A stretch of 64,000 nt of DNA from Bifidobacterium actinocoloniiforme DSM 22766 (GCF_001263395.1 NZ_CP011786.1:1302001-1366000), one strand, 5' to 3'; positions 1 through 9,457 are shown, counted from the first letter of the stretch. Made by a program: numbers and translations. The notes: generated from the letters alone by a model not told the origin.

Positions 1-157
1 ACCAGAGATATTCACAGCACTAATCCACCCGCGCATGGCCCCGCTGGATGGCATTCCCCACAGGCGGGGCTCACTCTCAAATAGCTCAAAAACGCCAAAG
101 CGATACGATCCATTTGTGTACTCATCTTCAATATCCTTGTCCTTGTAGGCCGAATCC

Positions 158-520
158 TCAGCCGCGAACGGCCCCTGCCACCATGCCGGAAATAACCTGC
201 CTGTTCAGGAAGAAATACAGGATCAGCATCGGCACCATCGACACGACAATGGCGGAATAGGTGGCTCCAAGATCTGTCTGCCCATACATGCCGACAAAAT
301 CGTTCAGGCCGATCGGGAGGGTCTTCATGTCACTTTGCACCATGAGCGTGTTGGCGAAGACGAACTCGTTCCAGATGAAAACGAAGTTATAGGTCGCCAC
401 GGTGACCGTCGTATTGCGAGAAAGCGGCATTACGATCCGGGAGAACACCTGCCAGGTCCCGGCCCCATCGATACGGGCGGCCTCCAGTAGGGAATCCGGT
501 ATCTCCTTCATGTAGCTATA
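158..520 (-). pseudogene. Remnant of MalG-type carbohydrate ABC permease (3' half)
   Basis: The C-terminal half of a sugar ABC-transporter inner-membrane permease (MalG/binding-protein-dependent transport family). The conserved EAA loop that contacts the ATPase is visible (EAARIDGAG), followed by two hydrophobic segments and the typical C-terminal end. Only about 117 residues remain where the family has about 280-300. The frame meets a stop just upstream of the homology, so the first half is missing and no start with a ribosome-binding site is present. I read it as a truncated relic. Solute-binding proteins elsewhere in the window lack permease partners, but this fragment cannot serve them. 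Confidence 0.8.
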
Positions 521-963
521 GTCACGAACGCCTAGACGCCCGCTATGTTAAAAGAAATACTCCTTTCGACCTGCTTAGCCTCTGGCGCCCTACCTTCCTC
601 CAAGACCGGCATTGAGGAAAGCGCAGCCATCGCAGTCCCTTTACGCTAAAGCCAGCATTACAAAAGCCTTACATTCACTTAATACGACATAAGTAGCGTC
701 GCGCCACCGGAAACCAGGAGCACAACGACACGGGAATACAGTTTCGCACGAACCTATAAACAAGCGAAAACAGGTCATATCCTGAACGGTCGACTTCCAA
801 CAAATTGAGCATGGATGCGAGCGGCTGCAGGTAATACGCTCTTGGTGAGGAATAAGTATCTTAGGCAAGAGATTTCGTCTAATAGCAGAATGAATAAAGA
901 ACATATGGTTACACTTAAACTGTTTATTAATATTCGAAATGTGAGAGAAAGGGGGTTGATTGA
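521..963. other. Intergenic stretch without a recognisable gene
   Basis: About 440 bases between the permease relic and the first Cys-tail protein. The stretch is more AT-rich than its neighbours. Short open frames on both strands have no recognisable sequence. It probably carries the promoter of the downstream gene, but I could not pick a convincing -35/-10 pair. Confidence 0.5.
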
Positions 964-1890
964 ATGCCTAGCAAGGAGACACGGGACAAGAAAACAGCAT
1001 CCGCATGGAAACGCTGGGGCGCGCCTGCAACCGTGGTGGTCGTCGTCGCATCATTCGCAAGCGGCTGGGGCTTATACCGCTGGAACGTTGAAAAGCACAA
1101 CGAAGCACTGACCGAATGCCGGCAAGCGGAAACACGGTTGACCACTACGGCCAAAACGGGGGAGACGAAACTACTGGCGGAGGCGCGCATGGTGAGGACG
1201 GACCAGGTGGTCGACGCCGGTACGGTGACCGCCTTCCAAAAAGACGCTTTACCAGCTGAGCCGGTCAAGCCTGCGACCTGCCAAGCCTCCCAAGACGAGA
1301 CCGCTTTGCGGGCGGCAGCTGAGCGAATGGACACTCAAGCCGACTCCCGCAAGGCGGCCATAGCCAAGGCGGAGCGGGCTGCGAAGGCTGTGTTGGCTTC
1401 GCGGGATGCGAAGAGTTTGGCGGACGCTAAGGCCGCGTTGAAAGCGAAGCAGGACGAGGGTTCGGCGCGTTTGGCGCAGACCGACGGGCAGGTGGCCGAT
1501 GACGCCACCCGTGAGCGGCTGCTGCAGGCGTTGGACGCGGCGGGCAAGGTCTCCTCCTCGAAGCCGTCCGACTACCAGCAGGCGCAGGCCGCCATCCAGG
1601 CCGCGCTCGACCAGGTCAACGCCAGCGCGCAGGCGAAGGCCGAGGCGGACGCTCAGGCCGCGCAGCAGCCGGCCCCTTCATACGGTGGCGTCGGGAGCGC
1701 GCCCTCCTACCGGCCTCCTGCCAATCGCGGCGGCGGTGGCGGCGGGTACGCTCCGGCGCCAGCCCCCGCGCCCGCGCCGGCGGCGCACGCCGCGCCACAA
1801 GGCGGCGGATCAAGCGCTCAGAGCCGATTGCCTCCATTAGATACAAATCATCATGGTTGTAACCCGGATGGTTCGTGTGGTATTGGCTGA
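964..1890 (+). CDS. Membrane-anchored Ala-rich protein with conserved Cys tail (copy 1)
   Basis: Function unknown; proteins of this look in bifidobacteria are sometimes loosely labelled colicin transporter, which the sequence does not support. The 308-residue protein has a short basic N-terminus, one membrane segment (about residues 20-38), then an extracytoplasmic Ala/Lys/Asp-rich helical region with a Cys pair (C52, C106). A Pro/Gly/Ala-rich linker (about 236-290) follows, and the protein ends HGCNPDGSCGIG with C299 and C305. The paralogue at 4647-5609 shares this layout, both Cys pairs and the identical end. The start is preceded by an AGAAAGGGGG ribosome-binding site. Polarity predicts the tail outside the cell, where the last two Cys could form a small disulfide loop. 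The downstream neighbour is a (broken) secreted-protein gene, repeated after the second copy. Confidence 0.75.
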   Translation: MPSKETRDKKTASAWKRWGAPATVVVVVASFASGWGLYRWNVEKHNEALTECRQAETRLTTTAKTGETKLLAEARMVRTDQVVDAGTVTAFQKDALPAEPVKPATCQASQDETALRAAAERMDTQADSRKAAIAKAERAAKAVLASRDAKSLADAKAALKAKQDEGSARLAQTDGQVADDATRERLLQALDAAGKVSSSKPSDYQQAQAAIQAALDQVNASAQAKAEADAQAAQQPAPSYGGVGSAPSYRPPANRGGGGGGYAPAPAPAPAPAAHAAPQGGGSSAQSRLPPLDTNHHGCNPDGSCGIG

Positions 1891-1997
1891 TTGATTAAGA
1901 ATGTGCCAGCGGGATTGGCTGGTTTGGACGCTACCTATCCCACTGGCGTTTTGAGGACGACCATAACGGTCATCCCCTTCATAGTAAGGGAAAGCAT

Positions 1998-2503
1998 ATG
2001 AAGAAACTGGAGTTATTAACCAATCCCAGCAGGGCGAGGAAGGGCGTGTCCATCGTTTCGGCGGTGGCGGCTTTGATCGCCGGAGTAGCGCTCGCCTGCG
2101 GCAACAACAATAGCGACGACTCCGAACCTATGGATATCTCGCGACAGCGGACCTACAAGGACAACGATGACAGAACCGATAGCGGTTACGACACATCCGC
2201 TGTCAATATAACTTTCATCGATATGGGTGCAGCTCCTTCGACAACCATTGTCAGCAAGGCCCAGGCCACGCTGAACGCATCCAACACCGATTGTGCCAAG
2301 CGATTCAACACTCCGCGCCTCGAACTAATCGTCCCGGCAGCCTGCCGTGTCATAAAAGTGAGGGCGATGACCGGTCCGAGCAGCCAATTCATCCACCAGA
2401 TGCATCATCTCAGGTCTGGCTGTATGCAAACTCGGGCGAATACAATAAACAGGCGTATCTACAACAGCAACGCCTCTCAATGTGCAATAGCCGACACTTT
2501 TAA
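1998..2503 (+). pseudogene. Frameshifted exported/lipoprotein-like gene following Cys-tail copy 1
   Basis: It begins MKKLELLTNPSRARKG, a basic N-terminus, then a hydrophobic segment ending ALAC followed by a hydrophilic GNNNSDDSEP stretch. This suggests an exported protein, possibly a lipoprotein, although the residue three before the Cys is Ala rather than the usual Leu. A sensible protein-like reading continues to about position 2300, then appears to resume in another frame (ASSQVWLYANSGEYNKQ, AYLQQQ) up to a stop at 2503. That implies a frameshift around 2300-2340. The original frame stays open to 3218, but past about 2630 it runs antisense to a symporter relic and is not real coding. GGGAAAGC precedes the ATG. 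The same start region recurs at 5716. Confidence 0.55.
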
Positions 2504-2633
2504 CGACCAACAAGGCAAGCCCGTTAATCCTTCAGTTCTGAGTTCACATTCCCCAAAAAGCACTTCAGCCATCGAATATTGTGGCTTCATGCGTCTCGGA
2601 ACGTGCGATTGCGCGCCACCAATGGTTCCATTG

Positions 2634-3434
2634 CTACCATGCCCGGTGCACTGCCTCCGCGGTTTCTCCCTCCCCACCCGCGTTCGGAGTGATTCTGGTC
2701 TTGTCCAAGAGCGTGACGAGCAGGTAGGAAATCAAACCAATGGCTATGCCGAACATAATCGGCCAGTTGCCCCCCAAAGCAAAGTCGGCCTTGTGGGTCA
2801 TGCCACCATAGGCCATCGTGCCAGCGACTGTGAACGCGCTCATGACCAACGAGGCGAAACCGGCTCTAGGCGAGATCCTCTTGACCAGGAAGGAGAAAAT
2901 GACGGGGATGAACACACAACCCTACAGAAAAGCGTACGCCAGGTCGAGCGCTTTGAACAGGTCCCCTATGGCCAGCGAGACGTCGATTGTGACCAATCCA
3001 ACCACCAGCGCTATCCCGCGGTTAATCCACGCGTCCTTGCTGCTATTAGCCTGATTCTGCGAGTCATGCGAAATCTCCTCCGAAGGTCCACGACGGATGA
3101 AACGCACATACAAATCGTCGTAGACCACCGTCGAGCAAGCCAGGATGGTCCCGGAGGCCACGGACATAGAAGCCGCAAGCGCCACCGCAAGCAGCAACCC
3201 CACGACTCCCTGCGGTAGGAAAGCTGAGATACCAGCTTCAAACGCCATCGACGGGTCACTGAGCTTAATGCCGGCGGCATACACCGACATACCGAGCATA
3301 ATGGCGGCCAGTGAATAGAAGATGGCGTACACGCCGGCAGTTATGGTACCCCTACGGGCAATCTTCGGAGTTCGAGCTGTGAACATCCGCTGCCAGATGT
3401 CCTGGCCGATCACCAATCCAAGTACCAAGTACAT
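2634..3434 (-). pseudogene. Sodium:solute symporter remnant with in-frame stop
   Basis: The C-terminal two thirds of an SSS-family (PanF/PutP-like) sodium-coupled symporter. Recognisable parts are GQDIWQRMFTARTPKIARRG, the helix containing ALAASMSVASGTILACSTVV, the segment DLFKALDLAYAFL, and then GCVFIPVIFSFLVKRISPRAG. Between AYAFL and GCVFIP lies a single TAG codon (2922-2924) in the same frame, so the gene carries a nonsense mutation. Upstream of about 3434 the homology dissolves and the N-terminal helices are lost. The product would have been an inner-membrane transporter, substrate unknown. It converges with the frameshifted gene at 1998. Confidence 0.8.
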
Positions 3435-3980
3435 ACAGTAGGACCCAGTACAAGGTTCCTGAAGGCCCGCATGTACCCAGATTCCAGTGACTTTGCGGTA
3501 TCTTGCCCATAAACCCCGTAGTGCCCTTATCTTCGGGTCGGGGAGTAGAAAAAACGGTACGAGAAGCATGACTCCCAGAGCCTTAACACGAACTATGACC
3601 ATTCACGAACAGTCACAAAACGGTCAGGCATTGGACCTTCTAAGGGATGAGGTGAAACGTCTCCGGACTGACAACGCAGTGCCAAAAGGAGCGAAATCAC
3701 CGCTCTTTTGAAGCCCAGACCTCGGCATTGGCGGCAGCAGTGGGCCGGGAATCACAACGGCGCGCGTTCGGACCAAGGCCCCGGCCAACCTCAGGATTGA
3801 ACGGCAGGCGCACGATCCCGTCCGAACGCCCGCGCATGATTCATTTCGATGACCACAGGGCTCCCGGCGCAGGCACACAGGGAACACCCCCTCTTACTCT
3901 TCTCGGCCGGGTCTTGCAAGGCGCCCACGCGCGCAAAACCCCTCAAAAAAAGCCTGAAGCAGGCGCCCGGGAGCTAGGCC
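3435..3980. other. Degraded intergenic stretch
   Basis: About 540 bases without a supportable gene. A plus-strand frame near 3610-3710 reads LLRDEVKRLRTDNAVPKGAK, faintly like the coiled coil of an IS3-type OrfA. It stops immediately and nothing else of a transposase can be traced with confidence. Confidence 0.4.
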
Positions 3981-4379
3981 TCAGTAATGCAGCGACATCA
4001 ACAGATCCGCGACCTGATCGCGGGTGGCCTGATCAATGGTGGTAGCCTTATCCAGGATGATTTTGATTTGGCTAGCGACCTCGACAACCTGATCGGAATC
4101 CGAATCATCCACCAAAGCCTTTATCTGAAGCCACTCTGTGAACACTCGGTAAGCTTTGTCCTCGGCCTTGCTCTCATAAGTCAACGGCTTGCCCGAACGC
4201 TCGATGCGGCTGAGGGAATCCAAAGTCTCCGCAATCATGGTCCTCAAGGAGCGAGCTGCGATCCCCCGCTTGCGTTTTTTGTCAAAATAACTCTGATAAA
4301 AGGAGAAGAAGAGAGTGGTCAGCACCGCCGCCATCTCGGCCAACCCCGTGACCCACTCGGCAAGATTTCCTATTTCCAT
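3981..4379 (-). CDS. Small hypothetical protein with N-terminal membrane segment
   Basis: A 132-residue protein of unknown function. Residues about 8-29 form one hydrophobic segment (LAEWVTGLAEMAAVLTTLFF), followed by a basic DKKRKR patch, as in a single-pass protein with the rest in the cytoplasm. The remainder is mainly helical and charged, with no catalytic motif that I recognise. Codon use looks normal for the genome and the frame is intact in a zone otherwise full of broken genes, so I accept it as a probable gene. No partner is evident. Confidence 0.5.
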   Translation of the reverse strand: MEIGNLAEWVTGLAEMAAVLTTLFFSFYQSYFDKKRKRGIAARSLRTMIAETLDSLSRIERSGKPLTYESKAEDKAYRVFTEWLQIKALVDDSDSDQVVEVASQIKIILDKATTIDQATRDQVADLLMSLHY

Positions 4380-4646
4380 GCATCACAGGATACCGGAGGC
4401 CTTCGATACCGCGAATCCCGCCATCCCGGCGCCGTGCCGCGAAACCATCCCCTGAGCACACGGAACCGAGACGCGAGCGGAGACGCCCACCACGCCAGGG
4501 CGAAATCCACGCCTAGAGTGGACTTGCCCATGTTGCACTAGAGGTGTGGAAGTGGGTTTACGCATGACTGGGCATATCACCTGCCAAAATGAATTGTGAG
4601 GCTGCCAGAGAAGCCTAGCTACTCACGTAAAGGGGAGAAGACAATC

Positions 4647-5609
4647 ATGGGAGAAGGGCAACAAACAGAAAACGTTAAACGGCCTGGGAAGCGGTGGGCC
4701 ATTCCTGTCGCCGCCCTCGTCGTCGTGGTTTTGTGCGCTGGCGGTTGGGGGATTCACCGGCTGAAAACCTCTCGTCATGAGGATGCGGTGGCGGCGTGCC
4801 AGAACGCTGCCGGCCGGCTGACCCGCGCGGATAAACCTATAGGTTCGAAGCAACTGACGGAGGCGCGCGGGGTGCAGGCCGGCCAGGTGGCCGACGCCAA
4901 GACCGTTACCGGCTACCAGAGGGCCGTGAAAGCCGTGGCCACGGTCAAGCCAGCGTCGTGCGACGCCTCCCTGGGCACGTCGGATCTGCGGTCGGCTGCG
5001 GATCGGATGGACGCCGCCGCCGCCAAGCGCGAGGACCAGGACAAGTCCATCGAGCGGGCTGCGAAGGCGGTGTTGGCTTCGCGGGATGCGAAAACCTTGG
5101 CGGACGCGAAGTCGGATTTGAATGGGAGGAGGGATGAAGCGGCCAAGCTGTTGGGGGACAGTGATGGGAAGGTGGCTGATAACGCCACCCGCGACGCGTT
5201 GAGCAAGGCCATCGACCAGGCCGGCGGGGTCAAGGGCGATAAGGCAAAGGATTACCAGGACGCGGCTAACGCGCTGCGGTCGGCCATGGATCAGATCAAC
5301 GCTTCGATGCAGGCGAAGGCCGAGGCGGACGCGCAGGCCGCCGGCCAGGCGGCGCCGGCCCCGGTCGTCCAGCAGGCGGCCCCGGTCCAACGGTCGGCCC
5401 CTTCCTACGGCGGGGACGGGTACGCGCCTTCCTACCGGCCTTCCGTTAATCGTGGCGGCGGCTGGTCCGCTCCGGCGCCAGCCCCCGCGCCAGCGCCAGC
5501 GCCTGCTGCGCCACAAGGCGGAGGCTCGAATTGGAGGGAAAGGCTCAACAGCCAAAAACCGATAGGCAATCATGGTTGTAATCCGGATGGTTCGTGTGGT
5601 ATTGGCTGA
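4647..5609 (+). CDS. Membrane-anchored Ala-rich protein with conserved Cys tail (copy 2)
   Basis: Paralogue of the protein at 964-1890 with the same order of parts: basic N-terminus (KRPGKRW), one membrane segment (about 18-36), Cys at 51 and 105, a helical Ala/Asp/Lys-rich region containing ERAAKAVLASRDAK, a Pro/Ala/Gly linker, and the end NHGCNPDGSCGIG. It is 320 residues from the ATG at 4647, which has AGGGGAG at a good distance; an upstream in-frame ATG at 4596 lacks one. The linker and central helices diverge from copy 1, while the tail and some bases after the stop are nearly identical. Function is unknown. The predicted topology puts the Cys tail outside the cell. Confidence 0.75.
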   Translation: MGEGQQTENVKRPGKRWAIPVAALVVVVLCAGGWGIHRLKTSRHEDAVAACQNAAGRLTRADKPIGSKQLTEARGVQAGQVADAKTVTGYQRAVKAVATVKPASCDASLGTSDLRSAADRMDAAAAKREDQDKSIERAAKAVLASRDAKTLADAKSDLNGRRDEAAKLLGDSDGKVADNATRDALSKAIDQAGGVKGDKAKDYQDAANALRSAMDQINASMQAKAEADAQAAGQAAPAPVVQQAAPVQRSAPSYGGDGYAPSYRPSVNRGGGWSAPAPAPAPAPAPAAPQGGGSNWRERLNSQKPIGNHGCNPDGSCGIG

Positions 5610-5715
5610 TTGATTAAGAATGTGCCAGCGGGGCTGAATACTTAGCAGGTTCCCGCCCCGCTGGCTAGGTTGGACGAGCACGTGTGCCCGTCCCCTTCAT
5701 GGTAAGGGAAAGCAT

Positions 5716-5760
5716 ATGAAGAAACTGGGGTTATTCAGCAATCTCGGCAAGGCGAGAATG
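5716..5760 (+). pseudogene. Truncated second copy of the exported-protein gene
   Basis: The leader and first codons (MKKLGLFSNLGKAR) match the start of the gene at 1998 (MKKLELLTNPSRAR), including the upstream sequence CCCTTCATGGTAAGGGAAAGCAT. After about 14 codons the match ends abruptly and the DNA becomes the minus-strand YfcC relic. The frame then closes at 5850. This is a breakpoint scar: the second duplicated unit lost its downstream gene. Confidence 0.75.
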
Positions 5761-5811
5761 CCGTCAGGTGGCGAATACTGGATAGAGCCTGCCCAACTTT
5801 ATCCATCTGGC

Positions 5812-5968
5812 AGGCGCCGCCGGGCGCAAACCACGTCAGCACACCGATGAACGCAATGACGAGAAATAGGATGACGTAGGCGTTCGGCATCGAGTTTTTC
5901 TTAACCTTCCTTTCAGCAGGTTTGCCCGAAGCCACACTCGCCATGAGTGTCTCCATCGACTTATTCAA
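5812..5968 (-). pseudogene. N-terminal fragment of YfcC-type transporter
   Basis: The fragment reads KKNSMPNAYVILFLVIAF, then LTWFAPGG, which is the N-terminal cytoplasmic start and first membrane helix of the YfcC/DcuC-like anaerobic carrier family (normally about 480-500 residues). About 50 residues remain before the sequence joins the truncated copy of the exported-protein gene. It is non-functional, and its reading frame ends near 5735. Confidence 0.65.
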
Positions 5969-6756
5969 ATTCCGGCGATAACGCGGGCCTATACGCTTAT
6001 TAACGGCACCCTACCGACCATGCGGAGGACGTGATAAGCGGTAATAGGTGGTCAAATTGAGGGCGCCTGCAGATCACCCAGAGTAGTGGCCATACCTGCT
6101 TTGATTGTGCGCGCCTGTTCTCGGTCTCCTTAAACTGGTGACCGTATCGAGGGCTACTGTGAAGGCCGAACGGGTTCGCGTAGATGTCTTTTCAAAACCA
6201 TGTTCCTCCCCTTGAAATAGCTGTGGAGAACTCGCCAGCGTTTCAGGCACTTCAACTGAATTGCCAAACGATTAGTCAATTCAGTTCGTCAGCGCTGTAA
6301 TTGCGCGTTAATAATACGGTCCGCCCTTGGGAGTGAGAATGACCTGTCATACGTACCGTCCTTGATCCGCGTATTTCTTCTTCAAAACACTGCAAGCTCT
6401 CCGCAAGCCCGACGGACGACGAATCAAGTAACTCTAGGTCGAAATCCAACCCGAATCATCTTCGGGTCGCCCTCCCCTCCTTGGCTACATTCAGACCATT
6501 ACGGCAGACGCATGTTGCCAAACTCAATGGGGTTCACGATTCAAGAGAACACCTCTCCACAACAGTCCCACTCGACGGCTATGCGTTAAGTGGAGAGCAC
6601 AACCTAGTGTGAGCATTGTCGAAGGTCGCCACGTTCATAGCGAAACCCGCGTTTCGTAGTAGTAGATGACTAATATTGGGCTCCTGGTATGCCCGCAGCA
6701 CCCTGTGCCTGGCGGACGAGCCGGACCACGACCCCCGAAGGAAGACGACAATAACC
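5969..6756. other. Long intergenic stretch without a recognisable gene
   Basis: About 790 bases with only short open frames lacking any family signature. The last part contains the ribosome-binding site (GAAGGAAG near 6737) for the YhgE-like gene. I see no RNA gene, repeat or strong hairpin here. Confidence 0.5.
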
Positions 6757-9357
6757 ATGAGGAACGTGCTTGCCATCGTCAGAAGAGACGCGCTGCGGTT
6801 GTTGCGTGTACCTGCGGCATGGGTGATTATGTTCGGCCTCGTCTTCATCCCGCCGCTCTACGCTTGGTTCAACGTCCTTGGCTTCTGGAATCCGTACGGG
6901 AACACGCTTAACATCCGCGTGGCCGTAGTGAATGAAGACAAGGGCGCCAACTCCGAAATCATGGGCAAGGTGAACCTGGGCGGCCAAATCGTCTCCCAGC
7001 TCAAGTCGAACAAGCAACTGGGCTGGCAGTTCGTGGACCGGGACGAGGCCCTTGACCAGGTCAAGTCGGGCAGGAGTTACGCGGCCATCATCATTCCGCG
7101 TGACTTCAGCAAGCAGCTCTCCAGTGTGGTGACCGACGGATCGGCCCGCCCCCAGCTCCAGTATTACGTCAACGAAAAGGCCAACGCCATCGCCACCAAG
7201 GTGACCGACACCGGCGCCGCCACGGTCGACAAACAGGTGAATAACACCTTCGTTTCCACCGTCTCCAAGGTGGTTTCCAGCGCGGTCGACACCACCAACG
7301 AGAACCTCAACCAGGCAAGTAAAGCGGCCGGCAACCAGGCGGAATCCGATCTCGCGGCCTTGCAGGGCAACATCAACAAAGCCCGCTCGACCATCAGCGA
7401 TGTAAGCGGCCAACTCTCGCAGGTGCCCAACCAGACCCAGCAGGCGCGCATAGCCCTGAACCAAGCCGACAACCTCAAGAGTGACGCCGGCCGGTCGCTT
7501 TCCTCCATGTCCACACTGCTGAGCCAGGCCCAAGGCGAGCTCAACGGGTTCATCGACTCCTCTTCCACGAACCTCGATCAAGCGTCCTCCCAGCTGGGCC
7601 AGGCCAGCGCCCAGGCAAACGTGGCCGTCTCCCAGGCGACCGGCATGCTGGCCGAAGCCAATGGTGGCGTAGGTTCGGCGATCGCCCAAGCCAAACAGCT
7701 CAACCAGTCGAACGCGCAGATCATCAAGGATTTAGAGGACCTAGGCCTGCCGAACACCAGCGGCATCATCAACCAGCTCAAGGCTCAAAACCAGTCCCTA
7801 GGCCAATCAATCAGGGCCCTGGAGCAGCTGAACGCGGACACCGGCGCCACCATCGCCTCCACCGCCTCACTAGCGGACACCCTCAACCACGCCACCCAGA
7901 ACTCCCTGTCCGCCTCAGGCAACGCCCGCAAAAACATCATCGCCGGAACCCTGCCCCAGCTCAACAACGGCTTGAACTCCCTCTCCTCCGCCTCGGGTGG
8001 CCTGGGCGCCAGGCTGAGCTCGCAAGGCACCACCATCGCGCAAGCGAAGGCGATCCTGGGCCAGCTGGATCAGGCCACCTCATCAACCCGCCAGTCCCTG
8101 GCCTCCACCGACTCCTACCTTTCCGGGCTGCAAGGCAAACTGACCACCCTCTCCACCGACATCGACGCGCTGGACACCGCCAACGCCCTGCCCCAAGTTT
8201 TTGGCAAAGACGGAAAGCTCGATGCGGCGAAAGTGGCGGACTTCATGCTTTCGCCCACCGTGCTCGACACTAAGGTGCTCTACCCGGTGGCTTCCTATGG
8301 CTCCGGCATGGCCCCCCTCTTCGTCAACCTCTCGCTATGGGTGGGCGCGTTCGTGCTGATGGTCATCGTCAAGCTGGAGGTGGACGACGAAGGCCTGGAC
8401 GACCCCACGCCCACGGAGCGCTACTGGGGCCGTTGGCTCCTCCTAGCGCCCCTGGCGGCCCTGCAAGGCGTCACCACCACCATCGGGACCATACTGATCG
8501 GCGTGCAGACCATCTCAGCCCCCCTGTTCGTGCTGACCGGCGCAATCACCTCCCTGATATACCTGTCCATCGCCTACGCCCTCTCGACCACGTTCATGCA
8601 CGTGGGCAAGGGCCTGTGCGTCGTGTTGGTCATCCTGCAGATTCCCGGCGCATCCGGCCTCTACCCCATCGAGATGATGCCCTCCTTCTTCCGCCGGCTC
8701 TACCCCTTCTTCCCGTTCACCTACTCAATCAACGCCCTGCGCGAGACGATCGGCGGCTTTTACCGCAACGATTGGGCCATGGACCTGGCCAAGCTCGGTG
8801 TATTCGCCCTTCTCTTCTTCGTCCTCGGCATCTACGGGCGGCCCCGGCTCAACAACCTCAATCGCTTGTTCGCCCGCGAAATCGAGGACTCGGACATGCT
8901 GGTCGGAGAGCCGGTGGAGCGCATCAGCAGCGAATTCTCCTTGGCCCAGGCCCTGGCCGTGCTCGCCAATAAGGACGAATACCGGCAGGCGATCGTGGCG
9001 CGCGCCACCAGCTTCGCCCGGCTGTACCCCCGGCTCAAGCGAGGGGCCCTGATCGCCGGCATCGTCGTGCCCGCCATCCTGGCGGTCACCTTCTCCTTCA
9101 CTTCCGGCACTATGGTGACCGCCCTGGCGGCCTGGGTCATCTGGATTCTGGTCATCATCGCCTTCCTGATGGCGATTGAGATGATGCGAGACCATGTGGT
9201 GCGCCAAATTCGTCTGGGCACTTTGTCCGAGCAGACCATTCGCGGCATGGTCTTCGACTTCGACCGCCCCCGACGCAAGATTCGGCGCAGGCGGCGGGCC
9301 GCCATGCCGGCCCACCTGCCTTCGGACGTGACCAATCCCGCGGCCAAGCGGGATTAA
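6757..9357 (+). CDS. YhgE/Pip-family membrane protein (866 aa)
   Basis: Membrane protein of the YhgE/Pip (phage infection protein) family, related to ABC-2-type permeases and to EsaA of type VII secretion. One N-terminal membrane helix (LLRVPAAWVIMFGLVFIPPL) precedes a long extracytoplasmic Gln/Ala/Ser-rich coiled-coil region. Five or six C-terminal helices follow, beginning near SLWVGAFVLMVIVKLEV and including a YPIEMMPSFFRRLYPFFPF segment. Beyond that it carries an extra two-helix extension (about the last 130 residues) ending in a basic RRKIRRRRR cytoplasmic tail, which the neighbour lacks. The ATG at 6757 has GAAGGAAG upstream, while earlier in-frame ATGs do not. It forms a likely operon with the paralogue 100 bases downstream. 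Role: probable export or envelope function, unproven. Confidence 0.85.
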   Translation: MRNVLAIVRRDALRLLRVPAAWVIMFGLVFIPPLYAWFNVLGFWNPYGNTLNIRVAVVNEDKGANSEIMGKVNLGGQIVSQLKSNKQLGWQFVDRDEALDQVKSGRSYAAIIIPRDFSKQLSSVVTDGSARPQLQYYVNEKANAIATKVTDTGAATVDKQVNNTFVSTVSKVVSSAVDTTNENLNQASKAAGNQAESDLAALQGNINKARSTISDVSGQLSQVPNQTQQARIALNQADNLKSDAGRSLSSMSTLLSQAQGELNGFIDSSSTNLDQASSQLGQASAQANVAVSQATGMLAEANGGVGSAIAQAKQLNQSNAQIIKDLEDLGLPNTSGIINQLKAQNQSLGQSIRALEQLNADTGATIASTASLADTLNHATQNSLSASGNARKNIIAGTLPQLNNGLNSLSSASGGLGARLSSQGTTIAQAKAILGQLDQATSSTRQSLASTDSYLSGLQGKLTTLSTDIDALDTANALPQVFGKDGKLDAAKVADFMLSPTVLDTKVLYPVASYGSGMAPLFVNLSLWVGAFVLMVIVKLEVDDEGLDDPTPTERYWGRWLLLAPLAALQGVTTTIGTILIGVQTISAPLFVLTGAITSLIYLSIAYALSTTFMHVGKGLCVVLVILQIPGASGLYPIEMMPSFFRRLYPFFPFTYSINALRETIGGFYRNDWAMDLAKLGVFALLFFVLGIYGRPRLNNLNRLFAREIEDSDMLVGEPVERISSEFSLAQALAVLANKDEYRQAIVARATSFARLYPRLKRGALIAGIVVPAILAVTFSFTSGTMVTALAAWVIWILVIIAFLMAIEMMRDHVVRQIRLGTLSEQTIRGMVFDFDRPRRKIRRRRRAAMPAHLPSDVTNPAAKRD

Positions 9358-9457
9358 GCGTGGGAAGCGGATGAGGTTGACGGAGCGGATGGAGCGAACA
9401 GTGCTGCCTAAGCAGGTGAAACGGATATGCCAAACCAGGGGAAGGAAGTGAACGGGC

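Noticed and set aside
2504-3218. Continuation of the frame starting at 1998 to give 406 residues
   Set aside because: From about 2630 it is antisense to the symporter relic, and the credible protein reading has already moved to another frame.
3610-3711. Possible IS3-type OrfA coiled-coil remnant (LLRDEVKRLRTDNAVPKG)
   Set aside because: Too short, no transposase catalytic region or inverted repeats could be found nearby.
6362-6589. Open frame of 75 codons in the long intergenic region
   Set aside because: No ribosome-binding site, no hydrophobic or conserved pattern and unlike local codon use.
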